Shown one piece after another: positions 17,056 to 24,811 of a stretch of DNA of 64,000 bases; within the stretch, counting starts at the first letter, position 1; every line of letters starts with the position of its first letter. The DNA is from an uncultured Pelagibacteraceae bacterium (GTDB lineage: Bacteria > Pseudomonadota > Alphaproteobacteria > Pelagibacterales > Pelagibacteraceae). The stretch is taken from the NCBI GenBank assembly GCA_902590395.1, contig CACIWQ010000002.1, forward strand, positions 57,288 through 121,287, in the 5' to 3' direction. Position numbers and translations under genes: made by a program. The notes beneath the pieces are model-generated. The model worked only from the letters and a program-made list of their open reading frames with translations. It searched no databases and was not told where the DNA came from.

Positions 17056-18381
17056 ATGGCAAAAGATTTAGCTAAAATAGCAAAACAAAAAAAAATTAAA
17101 TATTTTTTAATAAGCTTTGTTGATTTATTTGGCGTATTAAGATCAAAATTAGTCCCTGCAGAAGCTATTAAAGATATGCAAAAAAATGGTGCGGGATTTG
17201 CTGGTTTTGCAACGTGGCTTGATATGACACCTGCAGATGCTGATATGTTCGCAATACCTGATCCTGAAAGTTTAATTCAACTTCCTTGGAAAAAAGAAGT
17301 AGGTTGGTTGGCATCTGATTTATGGATGAATGGCAAACAAGTTGAGGCTTCGCCAAGAGTAATGTTAAAAAAACAAATAAAAAAATTATCTAATGACAGT
17401 ATGGTTTTAAAATCCGGTGTTGAATCAGAATATTTTTTAATTAACCCTGAGGGAACAGCTATATCCGATAAAAGAGACATACAATCCAAACCTTGCTATG
17501 ATCAATCGGCACTAATGCGTCAATACGATTTAATTAAAGAAATTTGTGATTCAATGATTAAAATGGGTTGGGGTCCTTACCAAAATGATCATGAAGACGC
17601 TAATGGACAATTTGAAATGAACTGGAATTATAGCGATTGCCTTACTACAGCTGATCGCCACGTATTTTTCAAATTTATGGTTAAAACACTTGCTGAAAAT
17701 CATGGTTTGAGAGCAACCTTCATGCCAAAACCTTTTGAAAATTTAACCGGTAATGGTTGCCACGCACATATTTCTCTATGGAATGGAAATAAAAATTTAT
17801 TTTTAGACAAGGGAGATAAGTTAGGATTAACCAGGCTTGCTTATAATTTTTTGGGAGGGATTTTACATTCAGCCGAAGGTTTGAGTGCTTTTTTTAATCC
17901 ATCAATCAATAGCTATAGAAGAATTGATGCTCCAGTTACCGCTTCTGGAGCAACTTGGTCTCCAAGTAAAATATCGTATACAGGCAATAATAGAACTCAT
18001 ATGATTAGGATTCCAGATCAAGGACGTTTTGAACTAAGACTAATGGATGGATCAGCCAATCCCTATCTTCTTCAAGCAGGTATAATTGCTGCAGGAATCG
18101 ATGGAATAAAAAATAAACGCGACCCAGGTCAACCCTTGCACATAAATATGTATGCAGATGGTGATAATTATCCAAATTTAAAAAAACTACCTTCAGATTT
18201 AGAGGAGGCTTTGGAACATTTAAGTAATAATGAAACTTTAATATCTGCATTTGGAGAAAAAAACATAACAAGTTATTTAAAACTTAAAGAAAAAGAAATA
18301 AAGGACTTTAATTCTAAAGAAACTTTCTCAAAAAAAGAACCAGTAACTGATTGGGAAAAAGTTAATACTCTAGACTGTTAA
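17056..18381 (+). CDS. gmaS: Gamma-glutamylmethylamide synthetase / type III glutamine synthetase
   Basis: A 441-residue ligase of the glutamine synthetase fold and of typical GmaS/GlnT length. It has YFLISFVDLFGVLRSKLVP at the N-terminus, SGVESEYFL (metal site), QNDHEDANGQFEMNWNYSD, TGNGCHAHISLW, NPSINSYRRI and the late RIPDQGRFELRLMDGSANP. GmaS makes gamma-glutamylmethylamide from glutamate, methylamine and ATP, the first committed step of indirect methylamine oxidation. Of the two ligases here this one most resembles the GmaS length and N-terminus as I know them. It ends in a 20-base convergent overlap with the minus-strand lactonase-like gene. Confidence 0.8.
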   Translation: MAKDLAKIAKQKKIKYFLISFVDLFGVLRSKLVPAEAIKDMQKNGAGFAGFATWLDMTPADADMFAIPDPESLIQLPWKKEVGWLASDLWMNGKQVEASPRVMLKKQIKKLSNDSMVLKSGVESEYFLINPEGTAISDKRDIQSKPCYDQSALMRQYDLIKEICDSMIKMGWGPYQNDHEDANGQFEMNWNYSDCLTTADRHVFFKFMVKTLAENHGLRATFMPKPFENLTGNGCHAHISLWNGNKNLFLDKGDKLGLTRLAYNFLGGILHSAEGLSAFFNPSINSYRRIDAPVTASGATWSPSKISYTGNNRTHMIRIPDQGRFELRLMDGSANPYLLQAGIIAAGIDGIKNKRDPGQPLHINMYADGDNYPNLKKLPSDLEEALEHLSNNETLISAFGEKNITSYLKLKEKEIKDFNSKETFSKKEPVTDWEKVNTLDC

Positions 18382-19270
18382 ACAAATTACTTGAAATTTT
18401 AAAAGGTGTTTGCTTTTTTCCTTTAAATTTTGTTTTTAATTTAAATAAACTTCCTGATAAAGGGTGTTTTTTAATCTCATTTAATTTCATTCCTTTGCGT
18501 GCGGTTGAAATAAATAGTTCACTATTTTTATATCCACCAAATGTACAATTTGTAATATTTTTTGCTGGTAAAAATATTTTACGTATCATATTAGCTTTTA
18601 AATCATATACTGATATTTTTGATCCTCCATAATGACAAACCCACAAATTATTTTTGCTATCTATAGTCATTCCATCAGGGGAGCCATCTAATTTATTAAA
18701 TTTAATAAATATTCTTTTCTTTATAATTTTCAGTTTTTTGTTAATTTTAATTTTATATATAACTTTTTTCTTACTATCAGCATGATAAAAATTATTTTTA
18801 TTTAAAAATGCTGGTCCATTAGGTATAAAGTATTTTTCATCAACTTTTTGTAATCTAAAATCATTATCTAAACAATACAATGACCCCACACATTTTCTTT
18901 CTGAGTTATCCATGGTTCCAAACCATAAACGTCCAGATGGGTCAGTTTTTCCATCATTTATTCTATTATTTAACTTTTTGGATTCAATTTTTATTGAGTA
19001 AAGAATTTTAAAATTTTTTAAATTTATAATTCTTAATTCTGATTGTAGGCCAAGTATAAAAAACTCATTTTTTATATGAGAAATAAAACCTATTTCTTTA
19101 TCTACTTTAAATATTTTTTTCCTTTTTTTTTTAGTGTTTAAAGTTAATATTTTCTTTCCTTTTATATCTACAAAAAAAATAGAGTTTAATTTTTTTACCC
19201 AAATAACTCCTTCACCTAGAATAGTCTTTGCTTTCCATATACACTCAGGTTTTAAAGTTTTATTAAACAA
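18362..19270 (-). CDS. SMP-30/gluconolactonase-like beta-propeller protein
   Basis: A 302-residue protein of the SMP-30/LRE family (six-bladed propeller, divalent metal lactonase). Family features are the N-terminal LGEGVIW (metal-ligand glutamate), NRINDGKTDPSGRLWFGTMD, GPAF near the middle and PDGMTIDSKNNLWVCHYGG. No ATG is available near the start, so I use TTG at 19270, which lies 8 bases after the SDR stop. It is the last gene of a minus-strand operon with an SDR and an aldehyde dehydrogenase, which fits a sugar or sugar-acid oxidation route in which it opens an aldonolactone. The actual sugar is unknown. Confidence 0.78.
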   Translation of the reverse strand: MFNKTLKPECIWKAKTILGEGVIWVKKLNSIFFVDIKGKKILTLNTKKKRKKIFKVDKEIGFISHIKNEFFILGLQSELRIINLKNFKILYSIKIESKKLNNRINDGKTDPSGRLWFGTMDNSERKCVGSLYCLDNDFRLQKVDEKYFIPNGPAFLNKNNFYHADSKKKVIYKIKINKKLKIIKKRIFIKFNKLDGSPDGMTIDSKNNLWVCHYGGSKISVYDLKANMIRKIFLPAKNITNCTFGGYKNSELFISTARKGMKLNEIKKHPLSGSLFKLKTKFKGKKQTPFKISSNLFNSLEY

Positions 19271-19278
19271 TTTTTTAA

Positions 19279-20022
19279 TTAAATTGACATACCACCATCA
19301 ATGGCATGTGTTACTCCAGTAATAAAATCTGACTCGTCGCTTGCTAAGTAAACCGCAAGGTCCGCTACTTCTTTTGGAGTTCCGAGTCGCCTCATAGGTT
19401 GCCTCGCAATAAAATCTTTTTTGGCTTGAATAGGATCTTTAGCTGCTTTAACTCTTTCCTCCCATGATGGTGTATGGACTGTTCCCGGAGCTATAGCATT
19501 ACATCTAATGTTATTTTTTATAAAGTCTGAAGCGATAGATTTGGTAAATCCGATAATAGCTGCTTTCGTTGTACCATAAACAAATCTATTAGGAAGACCC
19601 CTTAAACTAGATGCTATTGAAGAAATATTTATAATATTGCCTTTATTTTGTTTAATCATTTTAGGAATTATGAACTTTGTCATAAAATACATTGATTTAA
19701 TATTAACATTAAATGAAAAATCCCAATCCTTTTCTTCGCAATCTAAAATAGTACCATGATGAACAAAACCAACTGCATTAAATAAAACATCAACTGTATC
19801 TAAAGATTCAGAAAAATCTTTTACTGCAATTTTGTTAGTAGAGTCTAATTTTTTTACTTTAATATTTGGATGTTCTTTATTTAATTTTTTTAAAGTATCT
19901 TCATTAATATCTGTGGCGTAAACATTTGCGCCTTCATTGTTAAATGCAATAGCGGTCGCTCGACCTATTCCTTGTCCAGCCGCTGTTACAACAATTTTTT
20001 TATTTTCTAATCTTTTACTCAT
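19279..20022 (-). CDS. Short-chain dehydrogenase/reductase
   Basis: A 247-residue classical SDR. It has the cofactor motif TAAGQGIGRA, the acidic NAD-selecting residue in ATDI, NAVGFV for the NNAG motif, the catalytic Ser in NISSIAS and the YGTTKAA active-site Tyr-Lys pair. The overall pattern (AAGQGIG, PGTVHTPSW, PMRRLGTPKEVA) resembles the BDH2/2-keto-3-deoxy-L-fuconate dehydrogenase branch. With the neighbouring lactonase-like and aldehyde dehydrogenase genes this suggests oxidation of a deoxysugar acid, such as an L-fucose-type pathway. That substrate is an inference from branch likeness and gene order. Confidence 0.8.
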   Translation of the reverse strand: MSKRLENKKIVVTAAGQGIGRATAIAFNNEGANVYATDINEDTLKKLNKEHPNIKVKKLDSTNKIAVKDFSESLDTVDVLFNAVGFVHHGTILDCEEKDWDFSFNVNIKSMYFMTKFIIPKMIKQNKGNIINISSIASSLRGLPNRFVYGTTKAAIIGFTKSIASDFIKNNIRCNAIAPGTVHTPSWEERVKAAKDPIQAKKDFIARQPMRRLGTPKEVADLAVYLASDESDFITGVTHAIDGGMSI

Positions 20023-20041
20023 TTATATTTTTAGAAATAAA

Positions 20042-21484
20042 TTAACCCAACAATCCAAGGTGAGTGTATTTTACATTCAAATAATCTTTTATTCCAATTG
20101 ACCCACCTTCTCTGCCATAACCACTTTGTTTTATGCCTCCAAATGGAGTTTCTGCATTTGAGATAAATGGCGTATTAACTGCAACCATCCCTGTTTCTAG
20201 AGCTTCTGAAGTTTTATTAGCTAATTCTATTGAATTAGTACACACATAGCCTGCTAAACCAGCTAATTGGTTGTTAGCTTTTTCTATTACTTCATCAAAA
20301 TTTTTAAACGTCAGTAAAGGAGTTAGAGGGCCAAAAGGTTCTTCTTTCATAATTTTAAAATGATCTTCAACATTGTCAAAAACTGTTGGTTCATAAAAAT
20401 AACCTTTATTAAATCCAGAAGGTCTTTTTCCTCCACATAATATTTTAGCACCTTCTTTTTTTGTTACTTCGACAAGTTTTTCTATTTCTTCTAATCTTTT
20501 TTTTGTAGTAATAGGGCCAAGTTGAACACCTTTATCCATGCCATTTCCAATTTTTAGTTGCAAAGTTTTTTTAACAAAAGATTCAGTAAATTGTTTTTTC
20601 TTACTCTCGTGAATATAGAAACGACTAGGTGAAATACAAACTTGTCCGTTATTCCTGTACTTGGTCGCCATAGCCATATCAATGGCTTTTTCAATATTTG
20701 CATCTTCATGAACTATGAAAGGTGCATGTCCGCTGAGTTCCATTGTTACCCTTTGTATTTTTTCAGCCGCCTGTTTTAAAATTATTTTTCCCACTCTAGT
20801 AGAACCTGTTAGAGAAATTTTTTTAACTATATCTGAAGAAATTAATTGAGATGCGATTGATGCTGGATCACCCGATAATAAATTCACTACTCCAGGAGGA
20901 ACATCACACTTACTAATGATATCAACTAATTCCATAACGGTACCAGGTGTAATAACATCTGGTTTACAAATAACAGAACAGCCGGCTGCTAAGGCTGTTG
21001 AGATTTTTCTCGCGGCCAAGACTAGCGGAAAGTTCCATGGAGATAAAGCGGCAACTACACCAACTGGTTCATAATTAATTATTACTCTCGTGTTTTCAAA
21101 TCTACTTTGCACTGTTTGACCGTAAATTCTTTTTGTTTCTTCAGCGTTCCATTCAAAAATATCAGCAGATGCACTTACTTCAGCTAATGATTCCGTTAGA
21201 GGTTTTCCTGTTTCTAATGTCATCCATTTAGCTAAATCATTATTTTTTTTTCTAATTAGGTCTGCTATTTTTCTTATAATTGCTGCTCTATCCCATGGTG
21301 AAAGTTTTTTCCAATAAGCAAAACCTTTTTCTGCAGATTTAAGTGCTTTTTCAACGTCTGCCGAAGATGCTTTTGAAGCTTTTCCAATCACTTCTTCTGT
21401 TGCAGGATTTATGACATCATATGTTTCCTTTTTTTCAGACTGTTGCCATTTACCATCTATAAATTGACCAAATTTACTATACAT
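20042..21484 (-). CDS. NAD(P)-dependent aldehyde dehydrogenase
   Basis: A 480-residue aldehyde dehydrogenase of the GabD/AldA group. It has SPWNFPL near residue 148, the LTGSTRVGK cofactor segment, the general-base glutamate in MELSGHAPFIV and the catalytic cysteine in NGQVCISPSRFYIH, then EEPFGPLTP and FGGIKQSGYGREGG. Substrates of this group include succinate semialdehyde and lactaldehyde; the operon with an SDR and a lactonase-like protein makes lactaldehyde or another sugar-derived aldehyde reasonable. It follows yjbQ by 1 base and precedes the SDR by 19 bases. Confidence 0.85.
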   Translation of the reverse strand: MYSKFGQFIDGKWQQSEKKETYDVINPATEEVIGKASKASSADVEKALKSAEKGFAYWKKLSPWDRAAIIRKIADLIRKKNNDLAKWMTLETGKPLTESLAEVSASADIFEWNAEETKRIYGQTVQSRFENTRVIINYEPVGVVAALSPWNFPLVLAARKISTALAAGCSVICKPDVITPGTVMELVDIISKCDVPPGVVNLLSGDPASIASQLISSDIVKKISLTGSTRVGKIILKQAAEKIQRVTMELSGHAPFIVHEDANIEKAIDMAMATKYRNNGQVCISPSRFYIHESKKKQFTESFVKKTLQLKIGNGMDKGVQLGPITTKKRLEEIEKLVEVTKKEGAKILCGGKRPSGFNKGYFYEPTVFDNVEDHFKIMKEEPFGPLTPLLTFKNFDEVIEKANNQLAGLAGYVCTNSIELANKTSEALETGMVAVNTPFISNAETPFGGIKQSGYGREGGSIGIKDYLNVKYTHLGLLG

Positions 21485-21485
21485 A

Positions 21486-21905
21486 TTAATTTCCTATTAA
21501 ATGATGAGATAAAACTCTAGTATGTTTTTCCAGACGATGTTCAAATAAATATAATGCTTGCCAAGTACCGAGCATAATCTTTTTATCTTTTATGCTTAAA
21601 GTAATCTGATTGTTTGTTAACGCAGACTTAATATGAGCTGGCATATCATCCTTTCCTTCTGTTGTATGCTTATAAAGTTTATTGTCCATAGGTGCTAATT
21701 TATCAAAAAAATTCTTTAAATCATATAAAACGTCAGGATCAGCATTTTCCTGTATAACTAATGAGGCGCTAGTATGTAATATGTTAATATTCAAAATTCC
21801 GTTGTTAATTTTTTGTTTATTTAGCCATGACACGGTTTCATTTGTAAAATCATATAAGCCTTGGCCTTTGGTATTTATTTTAATTTCATGAAATATTTGT
21901 TCCAT
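21486..21905 (-). CDS. yjbQ: YjbQ family protein (UPF0047)
   Basis: A 139-residue cytosolic protein of the YjbQ/UPF0047 family. Family features include GLYDFTNETVSWLNK, LNINILHTSASLVIQENADPDV, HIKSALTNNQITLSI and LGTWQALYLFEHR. Members form trimers and have been linked to a weak thiamine phosphate synthase activity; the true role is unsettled. It overlaps the SMR gene's stop codon by one base and is followed after 1 base by the aldehyde dehydrogenase, so it is translated from the same operon. Confidence 0.88.
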   Translation of the reverse strand: MEQIFHEIKINTKGQGLYDFTNETVSWLNKQKINNGILNINILHTSASLVIQENADPDVLYDLKNFFDKLAPMDNKLYKHTTEGKDDMPAHIKSALTNNQITLSIKDKKIMLGTWQALYLFEHRLEKHTRVLSHHLIGN

Positions 21906-22252
21906 TATTTAACGTCGATATCATTCATTAAATTAACAACAACAACTCCAATAACTATAAGGGCTATACCTATAATAGTTGGTATATTAGGTATTTGTTT
22001 ATATTTTATGACTGCAATAATTGTTATAGCTACAATGCCCAGTCCTGCCCAGCTGGCATAAACTATTCCTACTGGAATTAACTTCATCGAATGCGACATA
22101 AGAAAAAGACAAATACACAAAGCTACAATAACCACAATTGAAGGATAAAGTCTGGTAAAGCCATTAGTGTCCTTTAAAAAGCTAGTGCTTAGTACTTCAA
22201 AAGCAATTGCTAAAATCAAGAATATGTATGCATATGTTAAGTTCATTTTCAT
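21905..22252 (-). CDS. Small multidrug resistance (SMR/EmrE) transporter
   Basis: A 115-residue four-helix membrane protein. The proton/substrate-coupling glutamate is present in the first helix (LAIAFEVLSTSFLK) and the family pattern IPVGIVYASWAGLGIV in helix 3 is clear. I start at 22252 (MKMNLTY) because a longer start at 22303 adds a polar stretch not typical of the family; 22246 is also possible. SMR proteins export quaternary cations and also guanidinium or betaine-like compounds, which would fit this window. It heads the operon leading to the lactonase-like gene. Confidence 0.8.
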   Translation of the reverse strand: MKMNLTYAYIFLILAIAFEVLSTSFLKDTNGFTRLYPSIVVIVALCICLFLMSHSMKLIPVGIVYASWAGLGIVAITIIAVIKYKQIPNIPTIIGIALIVIGVVVVNLMNDIDVK

Positions 22253-22365
22253 GGAATTTGATATATATATATAAAGAGTACAATCCTTAATCGCCTTTTT
22301 CATAACTAAAATATTGTGTGGAAAACTTAAAAAAGGCTTATTTTATAGGCTTTTTTTAATTAAAA

Positions 22366-22393
22366 TTGGCTAGCTATCTATATATAGTATGAT
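22366..22393 (+). promoter_or_regulatory. Probable promoter for the tiny membrane protein pair
   Basis: TTGGCT and TATGAT are separated by 16 bases upstream of the first small membrane gene. The predicted leader of about 70 bases contains the hairpin at 22408-22431. Confidence 0.4.
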
Positions 22394-22407
22394 AATAACG
22401 CATATAC

Positions 22408-22431
22408 GCTATCGATAGTTGATTCGATAGC
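22408..22431 (+). promoter_or_regulatory. Leader hairpin upstream of small membrane protein gene
   Basis: A perfect 7-base inverted repeat GCTATCG/CGATAGC with a 10-base loop lies about 40 bases before the start codon at 22469. It could be an mRNA-stabilising 5' structure or a protein-binding dyad. Confidence 0.4.
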
Positions 22432-22468
22432 ACTTGTTTAAACGAGTTAACTCAGGGAGGTGTTAAGT

Positions 22469-22684
22469 ATGAAAATGCTTGCAGGTTTCGCGGGTACAGT
22501 ACACAGCCTAACTAAAGTAGTAATTTCACTGCTAGGATTAGGTATCGTTGTTTCGCTTTTGGGTGGAAACGTTCCATTCGTGAGCGGCATAGCTGACAAC
22601 ATAGTTGGACTAGTGCAATCACTTGGTGATGCAGGAATAGTCGGCTTAATAGCAGCGATTATCATATTAGGTTTTTATAAATAG
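22469..22684 (+). CDS. 71-residue membrane protein, first of a paralogous pair
   Basis: A small, mostly hydrophobic protein with two probable helices (residues about 16-33 and 55-70) around a loop GGNVPFVSGIADNI. I start at ATG 22469, 8 bases after a strong GGGAGG site; GTG 22460 overlaps the ribosome site. Its C-terminal 40 residues align with the protein at 22805-23041 (V-x-F-V/L-G/S...N-I/L-V-x-L-V/L-x-SLG-D/E-x-G-I). The strong ribosome site and structured leader suggest high expression. Small paired membrane proteins of this sort resemble holins only in size, and no lysis gene is nearby; function unknown. Confidence 0.72.
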   Translation: MKMLAGFAGTVHSLTKVVISLLGLGIVVSLLGGNVPFVSGIADNIVGLVQSLGDAGIVGLIAAIIILGFYK

Positions 22685-22739
22685 ATTTTTCTTTCGTTAG
22701 TTTTCCCTCTTAATAATTAACTAGCGATTAAAAACCTAG

Positions 22740-22771
22740 CTGCCCCAGTCCTTAACATAGGGCTGGGGCGG
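22740..22771 (+). promoter_or_regulatory. GC-rich intergenic hairpin between the paralogous small genes
   Basis: GCCCCAGTCC (22742-22751) pairs with GGGCTGGGGC (22760-22769) over an 8-base loop, and the stem can extend two pairs outward (12 pairs including wobbles). No T-run follows, so it looks less like a terminator than an mRNA-processing or 3'-stabilising stem. It stands out in AT-rich surroundings. Confidence 0.6.
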
Positions 22772-22804
22772 TAAGTTTAAATAAGCATAAGCAAAAGGAG
22801 TTTT

Positions 22805-23041
22805 ATGAATGCATGGATTACAAAAATAAGAAGTTATTTAAGACAATTTATTGAGCTAGGTGTTCTTTTGTTAGGTGTTTCAGTGCTTGCTGAAATACTA
22901 TTTGGGCCAGACGTAGCTTTTTTGGGTTCACAAGTTACAAAAAATTTAGTTGCATTGTTAAATAGTCTTGGTGAGTCAGGAATAGCTGCTTTGATTATAG
23001 TGTTTGCAGTAATATTTACTTATAGAAAATTTTTAAAGTAG
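22805..23041 (+). CDS. 78-residue membrane protein, second of a paralogous pair
   Basis: A small membrane protein preceded by AAAAGGAG, with an amphipathic N-terminus (MNAWITKIRSYLRQFIE), a first hydrophobic helix (about 17-32) and a second (about 56-74) ending in a basic tail (YRKFLK). The loop and second half are homologous to the gene 120 bases upstream, including the shared NSLGESGI/QSLGDAGI segment, so the two arose by tandem duplication. It ends 11 bases before a convergent methyltransferase gene. Function unknown. Confidence 0.7.
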   Translation: MNAWITKIRSYLRQFIELGVLLLGVSVLAEILFGPDVAFLGSQVTKNLVALLNSLGESGIAALIIVFAVIFTYRKFLK

Positions 23042-23052
23042 TTTTATTTTAA

Positions 23053-23682
23053 TTATTTTATTACTTCGGCCAAACATAACCAGGCGTTTACGTCTTTGCT
23101 TTTAATGTAATCAGATTTGAAAAATTCTTTTACATTCCATAATTTATTTTTAGATAAATCTTTAATTTTTTTATCAAATCCGTACTCTTCGTAAATTCCT
23201 TCATTGATTGTAAAACAAATTAAACCTTTGTTTTTTGTTATTCTCACAAACTCATCTAGAGCAGGTGGTTTTACATGACCAAAAGTAAAGGTTCCTACAC
23301 ACATTACCGCACCATAGATATTGCTTTGTTTATCAAGAGGTTTGTTTAGATCAATCTGTTCAACATTACGATAACAATCTTTGGGAATCAAATCTAATAA
23401 CTTCTGAGATAGATCGGCACCATCAATATTAAAATAACCAAATTTTTTTAGTTCGATGCCAACCAATCCTGTTCCACATCCAGCATCAAATATTTTGACA
23501 TCTTTATTTTTTGAATATTTTTTAAAAATATCAACTGTTTCTTTCGGTCCAGTGTAATTCCAGTCAACCATATCTTTATCATATTTGTTCTTTATTCCCC
23601 ATTCATCATAGTATTCCATAACCTCTTTTGTAGTTTTCAGTTTATAAATTGGTATTTTGTTACCCACATCTTTTTGTGACAT
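23053..23682 (-). CDS. SAM-dependent methyltransferase
   Basis: A 209-residue class I methyltransferase. Motif I is VKIFDAGCGTGLVGIELK, followed by the acidic NIDGADLS (motif II) and YGAVMCVGTFTFGHV (motif for the fourth strand). It has no membrane segment. It is monocistronic, convergent with the small membrane gene pair and divergent from the BHMT-like gene at 23756. The substrate cannot be deduced; a role in the methyl economy of the neighbouring betaine genes is possible but not shown. Confidence 0.78.
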   Translation of the reverse strand: MSQKDVGNKIPIYKLKTTKEVMEYYDEWGIKNKYDKDMVDWNYTGPKETVDIFKKYSKNKDVKIFDAGCGTGLVGIELKKFGYFNIDGADLSQKLLDLIPKDCYRNVEQIDLNKPLDKQSNIYGAVMCVGTFTFGHVKPPALDEFVRITKNKGLICFTINEGIYEEYGFDKKIKDLSKNKLWNVKEFFKSDYIKSKDVNAWLCLAEVIK

Positions 23683-23755
23683 AAATTTAAATTATCAGCT
23701 ATTTAGGCTGTAAACAATATATTTTAAAATCGTTTATAATGTGGTTAGATATTGA

Positions 23756-24802
23756 ATGAGTAAAAATTTGGTAGAAAGACTTAATGCTGGTCCGGTACTA
23801 TGTGCAGAAGGATATCTTTTTGCAATGGAAAGAAGAGGATATTTGCAGGCTGGAGCTTTTGTTCCAGAAGTTGTTTTAGAACACCCAGAAGTGGTTTCCC
23901 AATTACATAGAGAATTTATAAGAGCTGGCTCAGATGTTGTGCAAGCATTTACTTATTATGGACATAGAGAAAAATTAAGAATAATTGGAAAAGAAAAACT
24001 GCTTGAACCACTTCAAAAAAATGCATTGCAAATTGCAAAAGATGCAAAAAATGAATTTAAAGATTTAGATCTGTTAGTGTGCGGCGATGTTGCTAATACT
24101 AATGTTTACGACCCTAATGACAAAAAATCTAGCATTGAATGTCAAAAAATGTTTGAAGAACAGGTTGGATGGGCCAAAGAAGCTGGGATAGATTTTATTA
24201 TTGCAGAAACAATTACTTGGGTTGAAGAGATGAAAATTGCACTTAAAGCTATAAAAGATGCTGGATTAATTGCTGTTTGTAATTATTCAATAAAAAAAGG
24301 TGACAAAACTAGAGATGGTTACTCAGCGGGAGATGCTTGTAAAATATTAGAAGATTGTGGCGCTGACGTAGTCGGTTTAAATTGTTTTAGAGGACCAAAA
24401 ATGACAATGAAACTTTTGCCAGAAATTAGAAAAAAGGTTTCATGCCATGTAGCAGCACTTCCTGTTCCTTATAGAACTACTGAAAAACAGCCTGGTTTTT
24501 TAAATCAAACTGATCCAGGTTGTGATTGCATACCCGGAGGTAACGCTTTCCCTGTTGCTTTAGATAATTTGTACTGTAACAGATTTGAAATGGCTGAATT
24601 TGCTAAAGAGTGTGCTAATAAAAAAATAAATTTTATTGGAATTTGTTGTGGAGCAGAACCTCATCATGTTCGTGAAATGGCCGTTGCATTAGGAAGAAAA
24701 CCAATTTCATATAAATATTATCCAGACATGTCTAAACACTATTTACATGGAAATGATGACAGCCTGTTAAAAATATATACTGATAAAGCTAAAGAATATT
24801 AA
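23756..24802 (+). CDS. Betaine-homocysteine S-methyltransferase-like enzyme
   Basis: A 348-residue homocysteine S-methyltransferase barrel, a paralogue of the riboswitch-controlled bhmT at 50184-51248. Zinc-binding cysteines are seen in GLNCFRG and GICCGAEPHH. A TATAAT box (23735-23740) lies 15 bases upstream, so the leader would be only about 8 bases. No riboswitch precedes this copy. It is the first gene of an operon with a dimethylglycine dehydrogenase-like gene (9 bases downstream), which fits transfer of a methyl group from glycine betaine or another methyl donor to homocysteine and further breakdown of the product. The donor may differ from that of the second copy. Confidence 0.82.
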   Translation: MSKNLVERLNAGPVLCAEGYLFAMERRGYLQAGAFVPEVVLEHPEVVSQLHREFIRAGSDVVQAFTYYGHREKLRIIGKEKLLEPLQKNALQIAKDAKNEFKDLDLLVCGDVANTNVYDPNDKKSSIECQKMFEEQVGWAKEAGIDFIIAETITWVEEMKIALKAIKDAGLIAVCNYSIKKGDKTRDGYSAGDACKILEDCGADVVGLNCFRGPKMTMKLLPEIRKKVSCHVAALPVPYRTTEKQPGFLNQTDPGCDCIPGGNAFPVALDNLYCNRFEMAEFAKECANKKINFIGICCGAEPHHVREMAVALGRKPISYKYYPDMSKHYLHGNDDSLLKIYTDKAKEY

Positions 24803-24811
24803 TTTTTTAAC

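Noticed and set aside
22330-22359. AAAAAAGGCT...AGGCTTTTTTT possible bidirectional terminator
   Set aside because: The pairing needs a G-G mismatch in the middle and the match is mostly A/T runs.
22469-23041. Small membrane pair as phage holins
   Set aside because: No endolysin, spanin or other phage gene nearby; only size and hydrophobicity agree.
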